Source of the DNA: CAZWHE01 sp964633825
Lineage (GTDB): Bacteria; Planctomycetota; B15-G4; CAYZWU01
Direction of reading: 5' to 3'
Assembly: GCA_964633825.1 (NCBI GenBank)
Contig: CAZWHE010000180.1
Coordinates: 1 to 7,439 of the forward strand
DNA length: 7,439 bases
Part shown: positions 1 to 6,943 of the stretch, piece by piece
Position numbering within the stretch: position 1 is the stretch's first letter
Layout: every line of letters begins with the position of its first letter
Program-made: the position numbers and the translations under genes
The notes under the pieces: model-generated
The model's database searches: none
Seen by the model: the letters and a program-made list of their open reading frames with translations, nothing else
Told to the model about the DNA's origin: nothing

Positions 1-1096
1 GATATCTTTCGAACGCTTCTTCGAAGGTTCCAAGCCCCGAACCGAGAAGCGGGAAATCTCTGATCATAGGTATGGCCGACTTCCAGAGATCGAGACGATC
101 GACCATGGAAACACAATCTCCAGAGGCGGCGACTTCCATTTTTTTCATGATCATGGCGGGGTTTGCGGCGAAGACGACAAAAAGGATGCCGACGATCAGA
201 ATAAGAAAAGCCAGGGTATACTTGCCGGTTCCTTTGGAGAGACCGATAAACAGGAAAAACGGTATCCAGGCCCCGAGAGTACAGCTGATCCCGGCGCGGG
301 AGAGGGAGAGAAACGCGGCGATGATCATCGCTATGATCAGAATCCCCAGGATCGCCTGGCGGTGAAGATCGGAAGATGAAAGGACTTCATAAAGCCTGGC
401 GCGGAGATTCCGGCTCGAAAAACGCTTCGATGCGATCGTCATGCATAGCCCGAGCGCCATGGGAATGATCATCTCGAGAAAACCGGCAAAGTGGTTCTTG
501 TTGACGAATGTTCCGGTGGCGGCTTGCAGGTTGAAGACCTTCTTGTTCCAGAAGATGCTCTTATCGGTGGAGAAGAGCTCTGTAAACCCGTATAGGGCTT
601 CGAAAGCCCCCACGGCGATCATGGCCAAAACCAGGGTGATAACCTGCATGCGGGTCCGGAATGTGTTGACGATGACGAGGAAAACCAGGGCAAAGGTCGC
701 GAACTTTCGGAGCTCCCAGGTCGTGTTATAGGGTGTCACCGAGATAGTCCGGGCCTCCCCGGAGGCCGGGTAGCCGGGAAGCGTCTTTTCATAGATTTCC
801 GCGGTGGCGGGAGAGATCGTCTTGAGCGCATCCGGACCGATGGAGACAAGCTGCAGAATAACAACAAGGAAAATGAGACCGATGAAAATAAAGAACGGTT
901 CTCGCACCAGCACGAGCCGCTTCTTTTTCGCCGCCTGCAGGAGCCAGAAGGCTGTGATGAGAAGAGCCAGGACATGAAGACTGTTCTTGGCCCAGGGAGA
1001 GACGGATCCCATGGGAATGGGTGACAGGACGACCATGATCGTGAGAACGATAAGGATAAGAAGATCAAAAATATCGAGCCTTTTATCCCTTTGCAT
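1..1096 (-). CDS. O-antigen ligase/polymerase family protein (Wzy_C), C-terminus cut by window edge
   Basis: Open frame of 365 visible codons running off the left edge; no stop is seen. The ATG at 1096-1094 is the only good start: an in-frame TAA lies a few codons upstream, and a weak GAAGAG-type ribosome site precedes it. The protein is polytopic, with hydrophobic segments near residues 11-27, 40-54, 66-84, 131-145, 150-168, 203-222, 248-264, 274-286 and 293-310. Family signatures are clear: TGTFVNKNHFAGFLE (194-208), LSRAGI (265-270), RLDLW (334-338) and PLLGSGLGTF (349-358), the classic Wzy_C order in which periplasmic-loop arginines are implicated in glycan transfer. The likely role is polymerising or ligating lipid-linked repeat units at the periplasmic face of the inner membrane. 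Given the Wzc/Wza/phosphatase neighbours, a polymerase (Wzy) role is more likely than lipid A-core ligation, but sequence alone cannot separate them. It lies 35 bases after the preceding gene and is the last operon gene visible. Confidence 0.9.
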   Translation of the reverse strand, partial: MQRDKRLDIFDLLILIVLTIMVVLSPIPMGSVSPWAKNSLHVLALLITAFWLLQAAKKKRLVLVREPFFIFIGLIFLVVILQLVSIGPDALKTISPATAEIYEKTLPGYPASGEARTISVTPYNTTWELRKFATFALVFLVIVNTFRTRMQVITLVLAMIAVGAFEALYGFTELFSTDKSIFWNKKVFNLQAATGTFVNKNHFAGFLEMIIPMALGLCMTIASKRFSSRNLRARLYEVLSSSDLHRQAILGILIIAMIIAAFLSLSRAGISCTLGAWIPFFLFIGLSKGTGKYTLAFLILIVGILFVVFAANPAMIMKKMEVAASGDCVSMVDRLDLWKSAIPMIRDFPLLGSGLGTFEEAFERY

Positions 1097-1131
1097 GGTC
1101 TCTTCGCCTGAAATATAACTCTTTTAACTGG

Positions 1132-2634
1132 TCAAGAGGTGGGTTCGACCTCCTCGAATTCTTCGTCGTATTCTCCTCCGGCGGCGGCCATGGCGCAGAA
1201 GGCCGCGGCAAGGATCGCGATTCCGGGATTGGCCAGGGCATTGCCCCAAAATCCCGTCAAGCCGAGGCCAAAGATCCCGGCCAAAGATCCTGCCACGAGA
1301 ATGGGTTGTGTTTCCTTGTAAACGATAAGGGATCTGATTCCTTGGATGAACAGCAGACCGCAAAAAAGGATCAAGAGAATTAATGTGATCGAGCCGAACA
1401 GGGAGAAGGCATCGCCCCATAGATTTTCTCCGATAATGTTCGACCAGCCCGTTTCTTCCATCGACTTCGCGGCCGACTTCGCGGCCGAAGCCGCGGCCGG
1501 TTGCGGCGATGTCATTTTGGAGCCGTCGATCCGCTGTTCGATTCCATTCGCAAGGTTGTTCCAGTTTGCCGAAAGAATGTCGCCTCTGGAACCTCCGCTG
1601 CCCGGTATCGGCCGTGACAGGTTGAGCGCGAAGATGAGGGCGAAAAGGGCGGCGCAGATTGCCAGGGTTTTTATGGAGAGGCGCTTTTTTGCACAGAGGA
1701 GAGTCAGGAGAAAGATCCCGGTAATAAGGATAGTCGACAACGGGAAAAGCGATTGGCAGAGATGGCAAATCATCACTGCCAGGATTGTAACGAGAAACCC
1801 GAGAGCAGCCAGGTTAGCGCCCGGCGACGCAAGCCAGTTGGGAAGCGATCCTCCGAAAGGAACATCCCGGTTGGGCGCTATCAGAGAAAGGGCTCTGAAT
1901 GAAAAGGTCGCAGAGGCACAGGCCGCGCAGATCAAAAAAGATGTCAACTCGGCTTCAGACGCCAGGGTGCCTGTTTCGGACAGCAGTTGCGCTTCTTTGA
2001 AAAACCTTGGCGCAATGAGGCAGAACAAAACCTGCAACGCGCCGGCACAGCCGATGAAAGCGAGGAAACGGCCGATCTGGCGTTCCGTGAAGGCTCCGGG
2101 AATTGCCAGAAAAACAGGAAGACAGATCAGAAGAGTCAGAGCGTGTCCGCCCAGCTCTTGTCTAAACAGAATCAAGAGCAGACCGGTCAGGCCGACTCCG
2201 ACCAGTGTCGACCAGGATAGAACGATGGGGAACCAATGCAGGTAGACCCAATGAATGAGCCAGGTGATCGTCAGGATGATGACGAAGGCGGTACAAACGA
2301 TCCGGGCTGTCTCTTGGCCGAGAGGCTTGATCAAAAAGACACCCGTGAGAATGGCTGCCCAGAGTGAAAACTCCATCAATCCCCGGCACCACTCCGGTGT
2401 GGCTCTTTCCACGATCTCAGGCGTATCGTTTGCCGGAGCATTGTTTGCCGGAGCAAAGTTTGCATGAGCATACTTTTCCGGAGCAAAGATTTCCCCAGCN
2501 NNNNNNNNNGTCAGATTGTCTGCCCTCTCAGATATCGCCCGCTCATGGCTGGACGTATCATTGTTTGCCGGAGCATTGTTTGCCGGAGCATTGTTTGCCG
2601 GAGCATTGTTTGCCGGAACCGCCTTGTCTATCAC
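1132..2634 (-). CDS. Divergent Wzy_C-like membrane protein with repeat-built N-terminal extension
   Basis: About 500 codons, interrupted by ten N (2500-2509) that happen to keep the frame. The start is GTG (2634-2632), overlapping the previous stop as GTGA, with GGAGG eight bases upstream, so the extension is probably translated. Residues 1-70 are pentapeptide units of the APANN type; residues 88-486 hold about 12 hydrophobic helices; residues 340-405 form a polar, Ala/Ser/Lys-rich loop; the tail is acidic. By eye it aligns with the next gene from residue 84 on: its TGTL (221-224) matches TGTF of the canonical protein, its LG at 278-279 matches LG at 250-251, and R350 matches the Arg of RLDLW. 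The NKNH motif is replaced by SEAE (226-229) and the SRAG arginine by Ser295. I infer a second O-antigen ligase/polymerase-fold protein, possibly with altered or lost activity. Existence of the gene is firm; the family assignment is moderate. Another polytopic EPS membrane protein is the alternative. Confidence 0.72.
   Translation of the reverse strand: MIDKAVPANNAPANNAPANNAPANNDTSSHERAISERADNLXXXXAGEIFAPEKYAHANFAPANNAPANDTPEIVERATPEWCRGLMEFSLWAAILTGVFLIKPLGQETARIVCTAFVIILTITWLIHWVYLHWFPIVLSWSTLVGVGLTGLLLILFRQELGGHALTLLICLPVFLAIPGAFTERQIGRFLAFIGCAGALQVLFCLIAPRFFKEAQLLSETGTLASEAELTSFLICAACASATFSFRALSLIAPNRDVPFGGSLPNWLASPGANLAALGFLVTILAVMICHLCQSLFPLSTILITGIFLLTLLCAKKRLSIKTLAICAALFALIFALNLSRPIPGSGGSRGDILSANWNNLANGIEQRIDGSKMTSPQPAAASAAKSAAKSMEETGWSNIIGENLWGDAFSLFGSITLILLILFCGLLFIQGIRSLIVYKETQPILVAGSLAGIFGLGLTGFWGNALANPGIAILAAAFCAMAAAGGEYDEEFEEVEPTS
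1463..1498 (-). repeat. Three 12-bp tandem units coding an Ala/Ser/Lys-rich loop
   Basis: On the plus strand, GACTTCGCGGCC occurs twice head to tail (1463-1474, 1475-1486), followed by a degenerate third unit GAAGCCGCGGCC (1487-1498). The unit is a multiple of three, so copy changes keep the frame. It encodes AAKS-like tetrapeptides within residues 379-391 of the divergent Wzy_C-like protein, in the polar loop between two membrane segments. Confidence 0.75.
2426..2500 (-). repeat. 15-bp tandem repeat array, distal block (5 units, decaying)
   Basis: Plus-strand unit TTGTTTGCCGGAGCA. Units start at 2426 (one mismatch), 2441 (exact), 2456, 2471 and 2486, becoming steadily more divergent towards the N gap. 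Read on the minus strand they encode AGEIF, APEKY, AHANF, APANN and APAND, residues 46-70 of the membrane protein. The decay contrasts with the nearly identical block nearer the start codon. Confidence 0.85.
2500..2509. other. Assembly gap (10 N)
   Basis: Ten consecutive N lie inside a coding region between two blocks of the same 15-bp repeat. Repeats of this type commonly break short-read assemblies. The ten N preserve the reading frame, which may be a correct size estimate or a one-in-three chance. The true length and repeat number here are unknown, so codons 42-45 of the gene product are not real sequence. Confidence 0.97.
2561..2620 (-). repeat. 15-bp tandem repeat array, start-proximal block (4 units)
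   Basis: Four head-to-tail copies of TTGTTTGCCGGAGCA: 2561-2575, 2576-2590 and 2591-2605 are identical, and 2606-2620 differs only at two of its last three bases. On the minus strand they encode VPANN APANN APANN APANN directly after the MIDKA start of the membrane protein. The period of five codons means expansion or contraction changes protein length but not frame. Near-identity suggests recent duplication by slippage or unequal recombination. Confidence 0.93.
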
Positions 2635-3413
2635 GACCAGATCCTCCGAAACCAGCTGCCCTTCTTATCCATTGACAGTGTAGCGGGCTCAGTCGTCCCG
2701 ATATCTTTGCCGGCCAGGATCCTGCGCGGATTTTGATAGAAGATCGCTCTCGTCTCTTTTTTCCCGACAAGGCTTTCGACGATCTCGCGCGCTTCGGACA
2801 AGACCGGCGGCCTGTAGCCGGAGTGGCAATCGCTGGCTACGACATGGCAAAGTCCGGCATTCAAAAGGATTTCGGCGCACTTTTCAGCCTCTTCCCCGAA
2901 TTTTCCCGTAAAGCTCGAAGCCGTAATCTGCGCCAGATGTCCTCCCTTCAGTATGCTTTCAAGGGTTTCCGGATTCGATTGAATTTCCCCGTTTCTTTCA
3001 GGGTGCGTGATAATCGCCGTGATGCCCCGGAGGCGCAAAGAAAAGAGGAGTTTTTCCACACCCTGGGGCACGAGATTGCTCGGCAGCTCGAGAAGAAGAT
3101 ACCTGCCCCCGTCCCCAACGGTCAGGATTTTCCCCTCGGCGATGAGGTGAGGCAGATCGCTCGTAATATGCGTGTCGGCGCCCGGCAGGATCTCGAGGGG
3201 GATGTCTTCCCGGAGAAGGCGCTTCCGGAGCTCATCGACACTTTTCAAAACACCCTCTCTCGTGTTCGAGTAAAGCTCGTTGAACATGTGGGGGGTGGCC
3301 ACGATCGTGTGAATCCCGTCCTCCACTGCAATGCGGCAGAGTTCGAGGGTGTCGTCCATCTTTTTCGGACCGTCGTCTAAACCGGGAAGAATATGAGCAT
3401 GCAGGTCGATCAC
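2631..3413 (-). CDS. PHP-type protein-tyrosine phosphatase (CpsB/CapC/YwqE family)
   Basis: 260 residues, close to the roughly 240-260 usual for the family. These are cytoplasmic metal-dependent phosphatases that remove phosphate from the tyrosine cluster of the partner BY-kinase and so reset EPS assembly. Metal-binding motifs are visible in order: DLHAHILPGLDDG (3-15, His5, His7, Asp14), ATPH (39-42, His42), GAD (78-80), LLELP (107-111, Glu109), THPERN (136-141, His137, Arg140) and SDCHS (194-198, Asp195, His197). Position 80 is Asp where several characterised members have a bridging Glu. The start is GTG at 3413, giving VIDLHAH exactly at the family N-terminus; its ribosome site is only a weak purine run (AAAGAAAG). 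It follows the kinase gene by 24 bases and overlaps the next gene by four. The C-terminal 20 residues (SMDKKGSWFRRIWS end) lie beyond the domain and are basic and aromatic. Confidence 0.93.
   Translation of the reverse strand: MIDLHAHILPGLDDGPKKMDDTLELCRIAVEDGIHTIVATPHMFNELYSNTREGVLKSVDELRKRLLREDIPLEILPGADTHITSDLPHLIAEGKILTVGDGGRYLLLELPSNLVPQGVEKLLFSLRLRGITAIITHPERNGEIQSNPETLESILKGGHLAQITASSFTGKFGEEAEKCAEILLNAGLCHVVASDCHSGYRPPVLSEAREIVESLVGKKETRAIFYQNPRRILAGKDIGTTEPATLSMDKKGSWFRRIWS
2643..2647 (-). promoter_or_regulatory. Strong ribosome binding site inside the end of the phosphatase gene
   Basis: Minus-strand GGAGG lies eight bases before the GTG at 2634 and within the last codons of the upstream phosphatase gene (its C-terminal RRIW). 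With the GTGA stop/start overlap, this argues for translational coupling. It fixes the start ahead of the repeat array rather than at a later Met near the first membrane helix (residue 87). Confidence 0.8.
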
Positions 3414-3437
3414 AGCGCCGAACTTTCTTTGTGTCTG

Positions 3438-5693
3438 TCAGGAAGCGACAGGTGTTTTTTCTTTGTGGGATCGTCTTTTCTTGCTTGACCGACGGCGCTT
3501 CCGTTTTCGCACCGTTTTTGTTTTATCATCGCTGTAGTAGGAATAATAAGGATGATAATAATAGTAGTAATAACTGCCGTAACCGTAATAACCGCTTCGA
3601 GGTACATCGACGTTGTTGAGAACCGTTCCTAGGATTTTGACCTGGGCCCCGCGAAGAAGATCCCGGGCTCGGAGGGCTATATCACGTTCCGTCGAGAAAG
3701 AGCGCACCACGAGGACGACGCCATCCACGTTCTGGGCCAAGATCGACGAATCGGAGGCATTGACCGTTGGGGGGGTGTCGAAGATTACGTGGTCGAACAT
3801 CTTCGACACGTCATCAATAAATTCCTTCATCCTGGACGAGCCGAGAATTTCGGCCGGGTTGGGCGGATGAGGTCCGCTGGGGATGAAACTCAGGTTTTCA
3901 ATACCGGTATCAGCGATGATTCCCTCGATCGATTCCTCTCCTTCTTCGGCGGCCATGAAGTTGCTGAGACCGCGTTCATAGGAGACATCGAGGATTTTGT
4001 GGAGCCTCGGTTTTCTCAGGTCGGTGTCCACGAGAAGAATCCTCTTGCCCGCGTGAGCCAGGGTAATGGCGATGTTGAGGCTGACCAGGGTTTTACCTTC
4101 GCTCGGCATGGGGCTCGTGACGAGGATATTCTTCATGCCTTTGCCGATCTTGCTGAACATGAGAGACGTTCTGATGGAACGGAACGCCTCCGCCAGGAGT
4201 GAGTGGGATTTTTCCAATCCCGACAGCTCGATCGGCCCCTTTCCGTTCGTCGAGACCGCGGCGTCCTTGATCGGCGGCACATACCCCAGAATAGGTGTCT
4301 CGAGGATGTTCTCCACGTCGTCCTTTGTCTTGATGGTCGTGTCGAGGTATTCGACGAAGAAACAGAGCCCGATGCCCAGCATCATGCCGAGCACGCTGGC
4401 AAGGAGTACGGTGAAGGTCTTCTTGGGTTTGACCGGTCTGTTGGAAGCCCGTGAAGGATTGATGACCTGGATATTCTTTTTTCTGCCTTTCCCGGACAGA
4501 ACGGTTTGGAGTTCTTTTATCGTGTCTTCGTTTTTGTTGTAGAGCTGCTGCGTGTGCTTGTAATCGTTTGAGAGTTTTTCATATTCGTTGAGCAGCGTTC
4601 TGTTCTCGCTCAGCTTCTCCTCTTCCGCTCCCAATTCGCGCTCGATCCTGTCTTTGACGGCGCGGGCCCGGTGGAGCTTCGCCACGGCACCCATATAGAT
4701 CGATTTGATTTGAAGCTTGATACCCGTTTCGATCTGACCGAGTTTCGTCTTTGCTGATTTAACGAGTTGGTGATTCGTTCCGAATTTCTCGATCAGATTG
4801 CTCAGTTCATTTTGGGCCCTTATCTTGTCGAGCTCCAAATCCTGGATGGTCTTGTTCTCGAGAATCTCGGGCATCTGGTCGAGAGAGGACTCCATTTCAT
4901 CATCGGGATTGCCGATGTTGTCCACATTTTTGAAGCGGCACTCGGCCTTTGCCAGATCATCGAGAGCCGCCTCGTAGTTCTTCCTGAGGGCGTCATATTT
5001 CGGACTTGTCTTGAGCTTGGCCTGGTCGAGCGAGAAAAAGTTGTGCTCCACTTCGAAATTCAGCTTTTCCTTGTTCTTCTTCTCCATCTCCTCCAACAGC
5101 TTGATCCTCATCTCCTGAGCGTCGTCGAGGTTTTCCTTGTCTACGCCCTGAATGCGCTGTTCGAAATCGGACTGGTACTCCTCCATCAGGCAGCGGAGAA
5201 TCTGTTCCGCCGTATCGGCGTCTTTCCAGTCGAAGTGGATGTCGACGAGCAGAGAGGGTTCGGGGAGCGGCGAAACATTGAAGAGGTTTTTGAGGATTTG
5301 TTCGGGTTCGGAGCAATTCTTGAATTCGGGCCGGTCGTATAGTTCCAGTTTGATGAACACGTTTTCGATGACGCGGTTGGAGAGAATGTTCTTGTACTCG
5401 CTCTCCAGGATCGCCTGCTGGAGGAATTGGCCGCCGTATCTCGGGTCGGTCGGGTTCCACGACGCCTTGAACTCGTTTGGGTCGACGGTGCTCGGGTGGA
5501 TCTCGAGCCGGCAGGTGGCGCGGTAAATGGGTTCCTGAACCAGAACATAAACGGTCGTGCAGATCACGGTGATGAGGAAAGCGCTGATCAGAATCCATTT
5601 CCTCGCCAGAACCACTTTCCAGTAGTCCTTGAGGTGAGGAACCTTTTCCTCCTCCAGAGATGGGTGAATTTGATAATCCTTGTTGATCTGCAT
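3438..5693 (-). CDS. Polysaccharide co-polymerase and tyrosine autokinase (Wzz-BY-kinase fusion, Wzc-like)
   Basis: 751 residues, typical for the fused family. It controls chain length and couples assembly to export from the inner membrane. Domains in order: a Wzz domain with helix 1 at about 33-53; a long periplasmic part, largely coiled coil at about 185-400; a proline-rich stretch SNRPVKPKK (417-425) before helix 2 (426-448); then a cytoplasmic BY-kinase. Kinase motifs: the oligomerisation motif EAFRSIR (502-508), Walker A SPMPSEGKT (527-535, Lys534), Walker A' ILLVDTDLRKP (552-562) and Walker B VIFDTPP (636-642). Next is a C-terminal cluster with 13 tyrosines in 19 residues (702-720), the expected autophosphorylation site, followed by an unusual basic tail (724-746, 15 Lys/Arg of 23). 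The ATG at 5693 has GGGA five bases upstream. It lies 33 bases after the exporter gene and 24 before the phosphatase gene, its expected antagonist. Confidence 0.96.
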   Translation of the reverse strand: MQINKDYQIHPSLEEEKVPHLKDYWKVVLARKWILISAFLITVICTTVYVLVQEPIYRATCRLEIHPSTVDPNEFKASWNPTDPRYGGQFLQQAILESEYKNILSNRVIENVFIKLELYDRPEFKNCSEPEQILKNLFNVSPLPEPSLLVDIHFDWKDADTAEQILRCLMEEYQSDFEQRIQGVDKENLDDAQEMRIKLLEEMEKKNKEKLNFEVEHNFFSLDQAKLKTSPKYDALRKNYEAALDDLAKAECRFKNVDNIGNPDDEMESSLDQMPEILENKTIQDLELDKIRAQNELSNLIEKFGTNHQLVKSAKTKLGQIETGIKLQIKSIYMGAVAKLHRARAVKDRIERELGAEEEKLSENRTLLNEYEKLSNDYKHTQQLYNKNEDTIKELQTVLSGKGRKKNIQVINPSRASNRPVKPKKTFTVLLASVLGMMLGIGLCFFVEYLDTTIKTKDDVENILETPILGYVPPIKDAAVSTNGKGPIELSGLEKSHSLLAEAFRSIRTSLMFSKIGKGMKNILVTSPMPSEGKTLVSLNIAITLAHAGKRILLVDTDLRKPRLHKILDVSYERGLSNFMAAEEGEESIEGIIADTGIENLSFIPSGPHPPNPAEILGSSRMKEFIDDVSKMFDHVIFDTPPTVNASDSSILAQNVDGVVLVVRSFSTERDIALRARDLLRGAQVKILGTVLNNVDVPRSGYYGYGSYYYYYYHPYYSYYSDDKTKTVRKRKRRRSSKKRRSHKEKTPVAS

Positions 5694-5726
5694 TTCAGTC
5701 CCTTTACCTCTGTTCGGATCGGATAT

Positions 5727-6854
5727 TTATCTGCGATAGCGCCTCGGGTTCAGCTCGTACCTGAAGGTAAAGACTCCCTTGACGAAATCGTAAAACTCGA
5801 GAAGGAAAAACCTCATGTTGGTCTGGCGGACGTCTATGATGTCATCGGGCCGGAGATAGAAATTCGGCATTTCCCCTTCGGCAATGGCCACCAGGTCGAG
5901 GGGGATTATCTCGTTATCCCTTTTCAGGTCGCTGTGTCTCGGGGAAGCCTCTCTGGCGATCAATCCGCCGGCGAGCGCAATCCCTTCCAGAATGGTCATG
6001 GGCCGCCTCAAAGGATATCCACCCGGTTTGTTGACGAACCCGAGCACGTAAATATTCTGGGCTTCCGGAACTTGGACCACGTCGCCGTGGCGCAGGACGA
6101 CATTGAGTGCAAGATTGCCTTCTTCAAGGAGCTCTATTAGATCGACAACTATTTTTTCGATGAGAGGTTGAGAAGCATCCACCAGAACGGTGGCTTCTCC
6201 TGGTTCGTTTTTCACTTCGTCGATGTTTTTCCTGCGGATGATCCGGAGCTCGTAGCCGGCGCTCTTGGTCAGGCCTCCCGCCATGGAAAGCGCTTTTTTT
6301 AAAGTCGTTACGTTCTGGCTGATGGCATATTCGCCCGGTTTTTCCACAGCGCCTATAACGTAAACCTCCTTGCTCTTGAACTCCTTGATGGTGACATGCA
6401 CCTTGGGATCGCGAATGATGTCTTCTTCCTGAAATTTCCGAATAACAACTTCCTGGACCTGTTCAACGGTTTTGCCGGCCATCATAATGGTTTCGATGAC
6501 CGGGAGAACAACGGTCCCGCTCTCCTCGACCCGGGCTTCTACGGTTTTGGTTTCGTCGAGCTTTTCCCACTCAAAGACGGAGATCTCGAGCACATCGCCG
6601 GGACCGATCTTGTAATCCTTCTCCCGTTCTGAAAGGAGATCGCGGGTATTCAGGGCTAGTGCCAAGTCGACTTCGCTTGAACAGGACGGCCGTTTGTAGG
6701 TCAGGGCGGCATGGTTGACTTTTTGCGCGTCAGTGCCGGAGCACCCGGTCAGAGTGGCGACCAGGGAAAGTGAAACCAAAAGCACTGGTAGAGGCGTGAT
6801 TCCTCCTGAGATATTCATTGTGCACATTCCAGTCAGGAACTTTGATTGAGACAA
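5727..6854 (-). CDS. Polysaccharide export lipoprotein, Poly_export plus SLBB domains (Wza-like)
   Basis: 375 residues. The N-terminus has a hydrophobic stretch (about 23-36) ending in a lipobox LTGC with Cys38, so it is a predicted outer-membrane lipoprotein. A Poly_export domain begins at DYKIGPGDVLEISVF (80-94) and runs to about 158. Two SLBB repeats follow, each with an AGGL hallmark: VYVIGAVEKPGEY (164-176) with MAGGL (191-195), and IYVLGFVNKPGGY (268-280) with LAGGL (294-298). The C-terminus (345-366) could form the amphipathic helix that builds the outer-membrane pore in Wza. It would export the polymer through an octamer-like channel docked on the Wzc-like partner encoded next. The start is uncertain: TTG (6854) has AGGA nine bases upstream and supplies the only n-region lysine (Lys5), whereas ATG codons at 6827 and 6818 lack a good ribosome site. 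It is the first gene of the operon. Confidence 0.94.
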   Translation of the reverse strand: MSQSKFLTGMCTMNISGGITPLPVLLVSLSLVATLTGCSGTDAQKVNHAALTYKRPSCSSEVDLALALNTRDLLSEREKDYKIGPGDVLEISVFEWEKLDETKTVEARVEESGTVVLPVIETIMMAGKTVEQVQEVVIRKFQEEDIIRDPKVHVTIKEFKSKEVYVIGAVEKPGEYAISQNVTTLKKALSMAGGLTKSAGYELRIIRRKNIDEVKNEPGEATVLVDASQPLIEKIVVDLIELLEEGNLALNVVLRHGDVVQVPEAQNIYVLGFVNKPGGYPLRRPMTILEGIALAGGLIAREASPRHSDLKRDNEIIPLDLVAIAEGEMPNFYLRPDDIIDVRQTNMRFFLLEFYDFVKGVFTFRYELNPRRYRR

Positions 6855-6907
6855 CCGGTTTCATCCTAAAATAGCAACCCAACAGTCAGGGATGGGGGCA
6901 ACTAGGC

Positions 6908-6937
6908 AGGATAGCCTTTTTTCGACATGTTTTTCAA
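6908..6937 (-). promoter_or_regulatory. Sigma70-like promoter candidate P1 for the EPS operon
   Basis: On the minus strand a -35 box TTGAAA (6932-6937; 5 of 6 match to TTGACA) is followed after 18 bases by TATCCT (6908-6913; 4 of 6 match to TATAAT). Transcription would start near 6901 and give a leader of roughly 47 bases before the exporter TTG. A short inverted repeat AGGC-6-GCCT (6904-6917) overlaps the -10 box. This is a consensus match only. Confidence 0.45.
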
Positions 6938-6943
6938 TACTAT

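Noticed and set aside
736..1068. Minus-strand open frame of 110 codons
   Set aside because: It is an out-of-frame shadow of the Wzy_C gene that starts at 1096; its product is low-complexity Ser/Arg-rich, whereas the overlapping frame shows clear family motifs.
1346..2245. Long plus-strand frame of 299 codons opposite the divergent membrane protein
   Set aside because: It mirrors a polytopic coding sequence in a G+C-rich frame; the product is Arg/Ala-rich with no domain, and the opposite strand has a coupled start and clear membrane helices.
2426..2620. Repeat array as a CRISPR
   Set aside because: The 15-bp units are head to tail without unique spacers, lie inside a coding frame and have a codon-multiple period.
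4767..5342. Plus-strand frame of 191 codons rich in Leu/Glu/Val
   Set aside because: It is the complement of the coiled-coil part of the Wzc-like gene, whose motifs on the minus strand are unambiguous.
6730..6864. Small 44-codon minus-strand frame (ATG at 6864) overlapping the exporter start, as a possible leader peptide
   Set aside because: Its ATG overlaps the AGGA that would serve as its own ribosome site, it is out of frame with the lipoprotein, and the peptide has no recognisable features.
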